Part shown: in pieces, positions 56,489 through 64,000 of the stretch
Numbering within the stretch: position 1 is the first letter of the stretch
Layout of the letters: each line of letters starts with the position of its first letter
Program-made: the position numbers and the translations under genes
Source: an uncultured Colwellia sp.
GTDB lineage: Bacteria > Pseudomonadota > Gammaproteobacteria > Enterobacterales > Alteromonadaceae
Direction: 5' to 3'
Length of the DNA: 64,000 bases
Assembly (NCBI GenBank): GCA_913062815.1
Contig: CAJXWZ010000019.1
Coordinates: 1 to 64,000 of the forward strand
The notes under the pieces: model-generated
The model's input: the letters and a program-made list of their open reading frames with translations, nothing else
Databases searched by the model: none
What the model was told of the DNA's origin: nothing

Positions 56489-57841
56489 TTAAAAATAACT
56501 ATCTTTAATTTTACCATAATGAAAATAGCCCCATTGCCCTACTCTTCGTAGCGGAGCAAAAGGGAACTTTGGTAGTGCTTTATTGTATAAGGGTAAATTG
56601 GGTACTTGCTTGCCAACTACTTTTTCGGCTAAACGTTTACCCGCTTGTACAGAAAAAGACACACCAGAGCCACAATACCCCATGCTATAAAAGACCTTAT
56701 TATTATCACATTGATAAATATGCGGTAAATCGTCTAATGCCATACAAATCCAACCTGACCAAGCATAGCTATATTTCAATTTTTTTAAGGCAGGAAAGCT
56801 AGTTTTTAGTACTGACAGCAAACGTTGAGCGTAATAAGGATCATCAGCATTTTTACCGGTAATAGCCCCTCGTCCACCGAACAAAATACGATTATCTGGC
56901 AATTTTCGATAATAGTACTTTAGTGCACGAGTATCCATGACCACATTACTGGTGAGAAAATTACATGCCGCTAATTGCTCAACAGTTAATGGCTCAGTAA
57001 CAATAATTTGCGACAGCACAGGTAAGGTTCTATTGGTTACTAACGGATGAAAGCCTCTAGGTGTGTATCCGTTTGTCGCTATAACGACTTTTTTAGCCCT
57101 TATCTTCCCTTTTGGTGCAGCTAACAACACACTGTTCGTTGACTTTTCACCAATAAAATTTATCGGTGTTGAGGTATGTACTTTGGCGCCTGCTTGCCGT
57201 GCCAATTCTTGATAGCCCCATGCTAACTTAAGTGGGTTTAAACCAAAGCCATCTTGATAACGAATAGCGCCATGAGCATTTTCATCTGCCATATAGTCTT
57301 GATGCAATTCTTGCTTAGACAATACTTGCACATCATAACCAAACATTTTCTGTTGTAATTGAGCCTGCGCTTGCAAAGCGGAAAACATGCTTGGTTTATG
57401 GGCAACTTTCAGAAAGCCAGCTTCTTGCTGATCGCAATCAATCCCTTCACTAATTAAATTATTTACCGTTTCAACACCCGCACACATTTCATTGTAAATG
57501 CCGCGCATTACTTCCTCACCCCATTGCTTTTGCATCGAAGCATAAGGTTTGCGTCCTGATGATTTTAAAATAAAACCTGCATTTCGGCCGCTACAGCCCC
57601 AAGCTGTTTGGTTTGCTTCAAAAACATGTGCTTTAACTCCGTGTTCTCGTGCTAAATGTAACGCACACGAAAGCCCAGTATAACCTGCACCAATGATGGC
57701 AACGTCTATATCAACATTGTGCTCAAGTGCGCCATCATCGGTTGGCTTACTGCCATTTCTTGCACCTGAAACATCGGCCCAGTAACTATCTGGATATTGA
57801 AGTGCACAGCCTGGGGATCTATCTAACATTGGATCGTACAT
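56489..57841 (-). CDS. FAD-dependent amine/amino-acid oxidase (PuuB/DadA-like)
   Basis: A 450-residue flavoprotein of the D-amino-acid-oxidase fold. The N-terminal FAD motif GAGYTGLSCALHLA lies at about residues 52-65 and TAWGCSGRNAGF follows, as in gamma-glutamylputrescine oxidase PuuB. The C-terminal YSMGYCGSGVSFS binds the flavin. The substrate may be a polyamine derivative or amino acid, which is inferred. It is divergent from the Ig-repeat lipoprotein. Confidence 0.87.
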   Translation of the reverse strand: MYDPMLDRSPGCALQYPDSYWADVSGARNGSKPTDDGALEHNVDIDVAIIGAGYTGLSCALHLAREHGVKAHVFEANQTAWGCSGRNAGFILKSSGRKPYASMQKQWGEEVMRGIYNEMCAGVETVNNLISEGIDCDQQEAGFLKVAHKPSMFSALQAQAQLQQKMFGYDVQVLSKQELHQDYMADENAHGAIRYQDGFGLNPLKLAWGYQELARQAGAKVHTSTPINFIGEKSTNSVLLAAPKGKIRAKKVVIATNGYTPRGFHPLVTNRTLPVLSQIIVTEPLTVEQLAACNFLTSNVVMDTRALKYYYRKLPDNRILFGGRGAITGKNADDPYYAQRLLSVLKTSFPALKKLKYSYAWSGWICMALDDLPHIYQCDNNKVFYSMGYCGSGVSFSVQAGKRLAEKVVGKQVPNLPLYNKALPKFPFAPLRRVGQWGYFHYGKIKDSYF

Positions 57842-57951
57842 TTTATTATCTCAATTACTTCATTTTCTTTGCGGGTTTCATAGACATTTATTTTGTATCA
57901 CTTTATTCTAACTATGAAATTTTCATATTACGTTATCTAAGGCACTAAAGC

Positions 57952-60900
57952 ATGAAAAAGCTTTGCATTATATTTGCTTCATTTTTTGCACTCACATTAA
58001 TGGGTTGTAATGGTCACAATGAAGATACTTCTGAGAACACCCCACAAGTGGTCACGAATGTTGAATTGTTACTACTTGATAGTGATGGTAATGCCAAACA
58101 AAGCTTTACTAAAAATGAAACCATCACTTTGCAGGCCAAAGTAACGGATCAAAACAATGCAATTATAGCGAATAAATCAGTTAGCTTTTCCGCTTCTATT
58201 GGTACGCTAGAGGTAAGTTCAAAACTAACAAATAGTGAAGGTATCGCAATTGTTCAGGTCAGCAATAACCAGCTTTCAATAGGTGCTGGAGTTGCTTCTG
58301 CAAGTGTAGGTGAAATTAATGCAGAGCAAATAGACTATGAATTTATAGAATCCATTGAAATAAATGTTGTACTGTCCTCCTATGACAGTGAGGGAAATGC
58401 TAAGCAAAGCTTCACCAAAAATGAAGTAATTATCCTAGAAGCCATTGTTACGGATGAAAATAACGATATTATTGCTAATAGAGCAGTGAACTTTTCAGCC
58501 TCCATCGGCTCATTAGATATCAACTCAAAATTAACTAATAGTGAAGGTATAGCTATTGTTAACATCAGCAATAACGAACTTTCAATAGGCGCAGGAATTG
58601 CTTCTGCAAGTGTCGGCGAGATAAATGCACAACCAATTGATTATGAATTTGTAGATTCAAATAATATCAATGTTGAACTTTCGTTATTTGACAATACTGG
58701 TAATGCTGAACAAAGTTTCTCCAAAAATGAAATTATCACGCTGCGAGCAAAAGTAACCGATGAAAATGATGTCATTATTACAAATAAGGCAGTTAACTTT
58801 TCTGCTTCTATTGGTAATCTAGATGTACCTTCAAAATTAACAAATAGTGAAGGTTTCGCCATTGTTTACATTACCAATGAGACCCTGGCCCTAGGAGCAG
58901 GCACAGTTGAAGCAAGTGTAGATGAGATAAGCTCAGGTACAGTAGATTATGAATTTATAGAATCAAGCGAGGTAATTGTTCTTCCTAGTTTAACTACCAC
59001 CATGACGCTAGAAAGTTCGCTTGTAAATCAATTTAAAGCGGATCAAGAAGTACAAATAACGAGTATTCTTACAGATGGTAATGGTCAGCCTTTAGCAGGA
59101 GAAAACATTCATTATACTGCAGATATTGGTACTTTTGATAACTCAACTTTAACGTCTCTAACAAACAGCCAAGGTGTTGCGGTTATCACCCTCAGTGGTA
59201 ATGAAGGACAAACCGGCGCAGGTGTTTTAACGGCCAGTTATACGTTAGATGAAAGTAGCAATACAACTATCAACAACAGCTTTAATTACCAAATTCTTTC
59301 AGCTGATGCAGTTATCGATAGTGATATTCGTCTAGGTTACTTTGATGAGAACAATGCTTTCATCGAGGGTGTAATTGAGCTTTCAATTGCTGACAATACC
59401 ATTAGTGCTGGTGGAACTTTAGGACTAAGTGTGGACCTAGTTGATGAGAATGGTGACTTAATTGTCACTCCAGTGCCAGTAACATTTACCTCTGATTGTG
59501 TTCAAAATGGCAATGCCGCTATTGATGAGTCCGTTTTAAGTATCAGTGGCACAGCAAGTTCTACTTTTGCTGATATAAGTTGCGCAGGTATAACAGGTAC
59601 TACTGATGTACTAGTTGCCAGTGTTGCCGTTAACAACATTACCAATTCTGCCAGTGAAACAATTACAATTAATGGTGAACAACTTGGTTCCATAGAGTTT
59701 GTTTCTGCAGAGCCAAATTCAATCGTTTTAAAAGGCACTGGCGGACAAAATAAACAGGAAACTTCATCACTTACTTTCAGAGTCAAAAGTACGCTCGGGA
59801 ACGTATTACCTCTACAAGAAGTGAACTTTGCTTTAAGTACTTCCGTTGGTGGCATCACTTTAAGCCGAACATCTGGACCTACTAACAGCCAAGGGTTAAT
59901 TACCACTCAAGTGTCTGCCGGAACAGTACCGACAGCAGTACGTGTAACAGCGTCCGCTAGTATGGATTTTAATGGTGAAATGGTAGCAGTGCAGAGCCAA
60001 TCAGATTTACTGTCTATCAATACCGGTTTACCTGAACAAAGGTCAATGACAATGGCCGCAACTGTACTTAATCCAGAAGCACACAATATAAGTGGTGTTG
60101 AGTCTAATATTACCGTTTGGTTGTCAGACAATTTCCATAATCCAGTCCCCGATGGTACCACCGTTAATTTCACCACAGAAGGTGGCAATATTGAACCGAG
60201 TTGTTCAACGGTTAACGGTAGCTGCTCTGTCATTTGGGAAAGCAGTGAACCCAGAGTCGCTAATCACCGCGTTACTATTTTAGCAACGGCACTGGGCCAT
60301 GAAACCTTCTTTGATACCAATGGCAATAATGTTTTTGATGATGCCGATGGTGAGCCAATTCTTGATGCCGGTGATAGTAACAACTTAAATGTTGATTCGG
60401 GATTTGGTAATTATGCTGCCCAATCTAGCGGCTTTATAGACATGTCTGAAGCATGGCGTGATGATAATGAAAATAGTATTTACGATGACGGCGAAACATT
60501 CTTAGACTTTGATAGTGATGGCGCTTTTAGCGTTGCTGATAGCTTATTTAACGGCCCTCAATGCCAAGGTAGTAATTGTGCTGATGAAGACAAACGCAAT
60601 ATCCATGTAAGAAAAGCGATTCGATTAGTTATGGCTAGCTCTGGTGCTGAAGTACGGTTAACTAATGGTGATGGCAGTATAGTTTACCAAGACTCATTAA
60701 CTGGAGAAAGTACTGCACTTAATGATGTTGCTAATGGCGGCAGCCAAGAATTTAATTTCTCCTTTGCTGATACCGGTACACCAAATCAAACTATGCCACT
60801 TGGCACAACGGTTACGGTAGCGGTAAGTGCTGGCACAGTTGCAGGACAAACAGATGTAACTGTCGGTAATAACAATCTAGAAGGTTTTAGTAATATGAAC

Positions 60901-61014
60901 TTTTTTGTCATACAAGAGGCTGGCGCAGATCCACAAGTTGCTATACTTACCATTACCATCACTTCACCAAACGGCATTGTAACGAGTGTAAGTCGTAGCA
61001 TGTCGTTATTATAA
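57952..61014 (+). CDS. Lipoprotein with tandem bacterial Ig-like (Big_1) domains
   Basis: A 1020-residue exported lipoprotein (LTLMGC, Cys 19). Three near-identical 102-residue Ig-like repeats at residues 36-341 share FTKNE, VTDxNN and LTNSEG motifs. Further Big_1-type domains follow (about 345-700), then Asp/Asn-rich, EF-hand-like loops (DTNGNNVFDDADG and DDNENSIYDDGE, about 790-850) that may bind calcium, and a final beta domain. Such invasin-like proteins act in surface attachment; here the ligand is unknown. It ends three nt before a GNAT gene. Confidence 0.85.
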   Translation: MKKLCIIFASFFALTLMGCNGHNEDTSENTPQVVTNVELLLLDSDGNAKQSFTKNETITLQAKVTDQNNAIIANKSVSFSASIGTLEVSSKLTNSEGIAIVQVSNNQLSIGAGVASASVGEINAEQIDYEFIESIEINVVLSSYDSEGNAKQSFTKNEVIILEAIVTDENNDIIANRAVNFSASIGSLDINSKLTNSEGIAIVNISNNELSIGAGIASASVGEINAQPIDYEFVDSNNINVELSLFDNTGNAEQSFSKNEIITLRAKVTDENDVIITNKAVNFSASIGNLDVPSKLTNSEGFAIVYITNETLALGAGTVEASVDEISSGTVDYEFIESSEVIVLPSLTTTMTLESSLVNQFKADQEVQITSILTDGNGQPLAGENIHYTADIGTFDNSTLTSLTNSQGVAVITLSGNEGQTGAGVLTASYTLDESSNTTINNSFNYQILSADAVIDSDIRLGYFDENNAFIEGVIELSIADNTISAGGTLGLSVDLVDENGDLIVTPVPVTFTSDCVQNGNAAIDESVLSISGTASSTFADISCAGITGTTDVLVASVAVNNITNSASETITINGEQLGSIEFVSAEPNSIVLKGTGGQNKQETSSLTFRVKSTLGNVLPLQEVNFALSTSVGGITLSRTSGPTNSQGLITTQVSAGTVPTAVRVTASASMDFNGEMVAVQSQSDLLSINTGLPEQRSMTMAATVLNPEAHNISGVESNITVWLSDNFHNPVPDGTTVNFTTEGGNIEPSCSTVNGSCSVIWESSEPRVANHRVTILATALGHETFFDTNGNNVFDDADGEPILDAGDSNNLNVDSGFGNYAAQSSGFIDMSEAWRDDNENSIYDDGETFLDFDSDGAFSVADSLFNGPQCQGSNCADEDKRNIHVRKAIRLVMASSGAEVRLTNGDGSIVYQDSLTGESTALNDVANGGSQEFNFSFADTGTPNQTMPLGTTVTVAVSAGTVAGQTDVTVGNNNLEGFSNMNFFVIQEAGADPQVAILTITITSPNGIVTSVSRSMSLL
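58057..58974 (+). repeat. Three tandem 306-bp repeats inside the Ig-lipoprotein gene
   Basis: Units of 102 codons begin at 58057, 58363 and 58669. Matching points such as AAGCAAAGC occur at 58096, 58402 and 58708, exactly 306 bp apart. Nucleotide similarity is high across all three, so the array can expand or contract by recombination. Confidence 0.88.
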
Positions 61015-61017
61015 ATT

Positions 61018-61581
61018 ATGAACAATATAAGCTATCAAAAACTATCACCAAAATATTTTAAGCAAGTAATAGCGCTTGGTAATAAAGTACACGGTGATGG
61101 CTACCTTAATGATGAAAGTATCCTCGCTTGGACAAACCGGGGCATAAGCAACAATATCAATTGTGGTTACGTCGCCTTACGCGGTGAAGCACTAATCGGT
61201 TTTCGTATCACTTTCGCTGCCGAGCATTGGCAGCGAGATCAGTGGTGCAGTCCAGCTTTATGGCAAACCGATGAAGACAAGTGCTGTTACTTTAAGTGTA
61301 ATACTGTTGATGAGGATTTTCGTGGTTTTGGGGTGGGCAAGCAGTTATTACAACTATCGATTACTTCGGCAAAGCAACAAGGCGCAAAAGCCGGCGTTGC
61401 GCATTTATGGAAGCAAAGTCCAAATAATAGCGCTGTAGCCTACTTTACCCATTGCGGTGGTGAATTAGTGAAATCTCACCCTGATAAATGGAATGAGGAA
61501 AGTAAACAAGATTATAACTGTATTTTATGCGGTCACGATTGTCATTGTGAAGCTGCTGAAATGATTATTTATTTTGATTAA
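61018..61581 (+). CDS. GNAT-family N-acetyltransferase with a cysteine-rich tail
   Basis: A 187-residue enzyme with the acetyl-CoA motif A in [11 protein letters not shown] (R-G-x-G-x-G type, about 101-111). After the core it ends in [17 protein letters not shown], a group of four cysteines (CxxCGxxCxC) and a histidine that could bind a metal. It starts 3 nt after the Ig-lipoprotein stop, so it is co-transcribed. Its 3' end overlaps ung by 17 bp in convergent orientation. The substrate is unknown. Confidence 0.82.
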   Translation: MNNISYQKLSPKYFKQVIALGNKVHGDGYLNDESILAWTNRGISNNINCGYVALRGEALIGFRITFAAEHWQRDQWCSPALWQTDEDKCCYFKCNTVDEDFRGFGVGKQLLQLSITSAKQQGAKAGVAHLWKQSPNNSAVAYFTHCGGELVKSHPDKWNEESKQDYNCILCGHDCHCEAAEMIIYFD

Positions 61582-62269
61582 CGACTCGCCAATCGATACT
61601 AGTTTTACCTTGTAATTCTAGCCAGGCATTCGCTTTAGAAAAATGCTGACAACCAAAAAAACCGCGATAAGCTGATAATGGTGAAGGATGTGGGCCATTC
61701 AAAACCAGATGTTTTTTACCGTCAATAGTACGGCCTTTCTTTTGCGCGTGAGCACCCCAAAGTATAAAGACGCAACCTTCATTTTGTTGATTTATTTTCG
61801 AAATAACTTGATCGGTAAATTGCTCCCAACCAAGCTTAGCATGAGAGTGGGCCAGCCCTTGTTGCACCGTTAATACGGTATTAAGTAGTAACACCCCCTG
61901 TTGTGCCCATGAGGTCAAATTGCCATGTTCAGGGGTAATAAAACCATCAATATCTGTTGATAATTCTTTATAAATATTAACTAAGGAAGGTGGTATTTTA
62001 ATGCCGTGTTGAACAGAGAAAGCCAACCCGTGTGCTTGAGGTTGATCTTTATATTCACCTTTACCAACACCATGATAAGGATCCTGTCCTAAAATTACGA
62101 CTTTAATGTCAGCTAAATCTTGGTGTTCAAAAGCACAATAAACATCGGATTGCTTTGGAAAGACCGATATCCCTTGTGCTCTTTGCTCTGCTACTTTTTC
62201 TTGAAGCTGACAAAAGTAATCTTGCGATTGTTCTTGTTCGATTAGTTTTTGCCAGTTAAGTTGGATCAT
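61565..62269 (-). CDS. ung: Uracil-DNA glycosylase
   Basis: A 234-residue family-1 UDG that removes uracil from DNA. The water-activating loop GQDPYH (about 61-66) and Leu-intercalation motif [11 protein letters not shown] (about 185) are intact. It starts 27 nt after the thrC stop, and five GCAA repeats fill this gap right before its ATG, where no normal Shine-Dalgarno is seen. Confidence 0.97.
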   Translation of the reverse strand: MIQLNWQKLIEQEQSQDYFCQLQEKVAEQRAQGISVFPKQSDVYCAFEHQDLADIKVVILGQDPYHGVGKGEYKDQPQAHGLAFSVQHGIKIPPSLVNIYKELSTDIDGFITPEHGNLTSWAQQGVLLLNTVLTVQQGLAHSHAKLGWEQFTDQVISKINQQNEGCVFILWGAHAQKKGRTIDGKKHLVLNGPHPSPLSAYRGFFGCQHFSKANAWLELQGKTSIDWRVVNQNK

Positions 62270-62273
62270 TTTA

Positions 62274-62293
62274 TTGCTTGCTTGCTTGCTTGC
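62274..62293 (-). repeat. Tetranucleotide microsatellite (GCAA)5 just before ung
   Basis: Five perfect TTGC units on the plus strand (GCAA on the coding strand), 5 to 24 nt upstream of the ung ATG and 3 nt after the thrC stop. Slippage here could change ung translation. Confidence 0.85.
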
Positions 62294-62296
62294 GCA

Positions 62297-63601
62297 TTAT
62301 GCTAATAAATAAGCACGTAAATCAGCAAAGCTTGCAGCCATTTCTTTTGATAAAATTGGTTCGCCAGCACAGTCTGCCAACTCTTTTGGTAAACCTAAAG
62401 GCTGACCTAAAATACTCTCTACTACATCCTTGAACTTAGCAGGATGAGCGGTACCTAAAAAGACACCTATCTCACCATCTACAGTATTATACTGTAATGC
62501 TTTATAGGCAACGGCAGCATGTGGTTCGCTAATATAACCTAATTTACTTAGCCCTATAACGGTTGATTGGGTTTGCTCTTCATCAATTGACACTGAACTC
62601 ACACAATCACTTTCAACAATACCTGATTTCAACATATGCTCTACCCGTGGCCAGTTATTAGGATTGCTTACATCCATAGCGTTAGAAATAGTCGCAACAG
62701 TAGTATTTGGAGACCATTCACCCGTTTCTAAATAACGTGGTACCGTATCATTTAAATTAGTCGCAGCAATAAAACGTTTTATCGGTAAGCCCATTGCTTT
62801 TGCAAATAAACCGGCAGTTAAATTACCAAAGTTACCTGAAGGAATAGAAAATACTATATCGCCCAAATCTTTTTTAGCCCGAGACAATTGTGCTACCGCT
62901 TCAAAATAATAACAAATTTGCGCTAATAAACGGCTGATATTAATTGAATTAGCAGAATTCAAACCAATAGTTGTTGCTAGCTCATTATCGTCAAACGACT
63001 TTTTCACTAATGCTTGGCAATCATCAAAATCACCATCAACCATCAAGGTTTCAATGTTATCTCCTAACGTAGTAAACATCTTCTCTTGTAGTAAAGAAAT
63101 TTTACCTTTAGGGTACATAATAACCACACGAATGTTATCTATACCATGAAAAGCATGCGCAACTGCAGCACCCGTATCGCCTGAAGTGGCGGTTAATATA
63201 GTTAGCGGTCTTTTTTGGCCTGTTACTTTAGCATCTTTAGCAACAAAGGCTTGTAAACACTTAGCCATGAAACGAGCACCAAAGTCTTTAAAAGCCAAAG
63301 TTGGCCCATGGAACAACTCTAAAATAGCACGGTCATTACTAATAGGCTGTAGCACGGCCGGGAAATTAAAGGCATCGGTGACAATTTCTGTTAACTCTTG
63401 CTCATTCAAGTCTTCTTCAACGAAAGGCGTTAATATTTTAACACTTCGCTCAACTAATGGCATTGCGAGTAGTTCATCAATATTGTCTAATGCAGGCATT
63501 GTCTTTGGAAAAAATAAGCCTTGATTTTTACCTAAGCCTTGTTTTACTGCTTGAGCAAAACTAACCTGTTCATCATTTTCTTTTAAGTTATAAAATTTCA
63601 C
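62297..63601 (-). CDS. thrC: Threonine synthase
   Basis: A 434-residue PLP enzyme making threonine from O-phosphohomoserine. The PLP lysine is in HGPTLAFKDFG (about 107), and TATSGDTGAA and the phosphate cradle SGNFGNLTAG are present. The start is a GTG at 63601 with TAGGA upstream. It follows thrB on the same strand by 80 nt. Confidence 0.97.
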   Translation of the reverse strand: MKFYNLKENDEQVSFAQAVKQGLGKNQGLFFPKTMPALDNIDELLAMPLVERSVKILTPFVEEDLNEQELTEIVTDAFNFPAVLQPISNDRAILELFHGPTLAFKDFGARFMAKCLQAFVAKDAKVTGQKRPLTILTATSGDTGAAVAHAFHGIDNIRVVIMYPKGKISLLQEKMFTTLGDNIETLMVDGDFDDCQALVKKSFDDNELATTIGLNSANSINISRLLAQICYYFEAVAQLSRAKKDLGDIVFSIPSGNFGNLTAGLFAKAMGLPIKRFIAATNLNDTVPRYLETGEWSPNTTVATISNAMDVSNPNNWPRVEHMLKSGIVESDCVSSVSIDEEQTQSTVIGLSKLGYISEPHAAVAYKALQYNTVDGEIGVFLGTAHPAKFKDVVESILGQPLGLPKELADCAGEPILSKEMAASFADLRAYLLA

Positions 63602-63681
63602 TTTTTGTTCCTAATTTTTTACTTGTAGCCGATATTTTACTTTCATTGTGTAAGCAAAATATCAGCTAGCTTGTTAATTGG

Positions 63682-64000
63682 TTATATCTCTACTGCGCCC
63701 GCTTCATCTACTTGGCAGACATGAACAAAGCCAAGCGATGTTTGCAGATAATTTTCTTTTAGCCATAAGGCAAAATCTTGTGCCTGTAGCTCATTTTCAC
63801 AAATGCAAAATAAGGTAGGTCCTGAGCCTGAGATACCAACCGCGTGAGCACCTTGATCTTTTAAATAATCATGAGCTTGTTGGTACTTGGGTAATAAATT
63901 AGTTCGATAAGGCTCAGCGACGACATCCGTTAACACCGAAAATGCTTGCGCTTTATCTTGTCGGTGACAGGCATCAACAAAGGTTGCTAAATTTTGACCA
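63682..64000 (-). CDS. thrB: Homoserine kinase, C-terminal part (cut by window edge)
   Basis: The frame stays open to 64000, giving the last 106 residues of a GHMP kinase. It shows the C-terminal motif GISGSGPTLF and the order thrB-thrC of the threonine operon. The 5' part, including the ATP-binding motif, lies outside the window. A GTG at 63936 inside the frame is not the start. Confidence 0.92.
   Translation of the reverse strand, partial: GQNLATFVDACHRQDKAQAFSVLTDVVAEPYRTNLLPKYQQAHDYLKDQGAHAVGISGSGPTLFCICENELQAQDFALWLKENYLQTSLGFVHVCQVDEAGAVEI

Overview
The window is AT-rich chromosomal DNA from a marine gammaproteobacterium of the order Alteromonadales, most likely the Colwelliaceae (Colwellia/Thalassotalea type). 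This rests on the conserved gamma-proteobacterial block iscX / ndk-rlmN-pilW-rodZ-ispG-hisS-yfgM-bamB-der next to xseA / guaB-guaA, together with a DUF2959 lipoprotein, many secreted lipoprotein peptidases, a TonB receptor and a PEP-CTERM protein. The assignment comes from reading the proteins; no database search was run.

Layout. 1-1.06 kb: minus-strand integron gene cassettes with two intact attC-like sites and a third cut by the end of an IS3-like element; no integrase is visible. 1.6-6 kb: two secreted lipoprotein metallopeptidases (M9 collagenase type and M49 dipeptidyl-peptidase III type). 6-11.3 kb: a starch module, in which a double palindromic operator precedes a PEP-CTERM protein whose gene overlaps that of a 1456-residue pullulanase. 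11.4-18.9 kb: a HlyD-type adaptor, ABC ATPase and MacB/FtsX permease diverge from a sigma-54 response regulator and sensor kinase, with a sigma-54 promoter and three activator-like sites between them. 18.9-24.4 kb: an iron-uptake block (PepSY membrane protein, TonB receptor behind Fur-like boxes, OmpR/EnvZ-type pair). 24.5-30.5 kb: mixed metabolism (Gfo/Idh oxidoreductase, periplasmic binding protein, RecQ helicase, GST-like, RidA, DUF2959).

30.8-50 kb: the housekeeping core: GMP synthesis (guaB, guaA), xseA, a PilZ protein, der, bamB, yfgM, hisS, ispG, rodZ, pilW with a LysM tail, rlmN, ndk, a small unknown protein, NAD-malic enzyme and iscX preceded by an overlooked 44-residue membrane ORF. 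50-58 kb: a cysteine-synthase-family enzyme divergent from a DecR-like Lrp regulator, an M3 peptidase, a Sel1-repeat protein, a D-2-hydroxyacid dehydrogenase, a 168-bp MITE-like palindrome and an FAD amine oxidase. 58-64 kb: a lipoprotein with 306-bp tandem Ig repeats, a GNAT enzyme, ung with a GCAA microsatellite before its start, thrC and the 3' part of thrB.

The points most worth following up are the sigma-54 switch controlling the ABC exporter, the integrase-less cassette array broken by an IS, the double operator before the PEP-CTERM/pullulanase pair, the small ORF coupled to an iscX that is detached from the isc cluster, the MITE-like element, the ung microsatellite and the palindromes placed just behind guaA, guaB, bamB and ndk.
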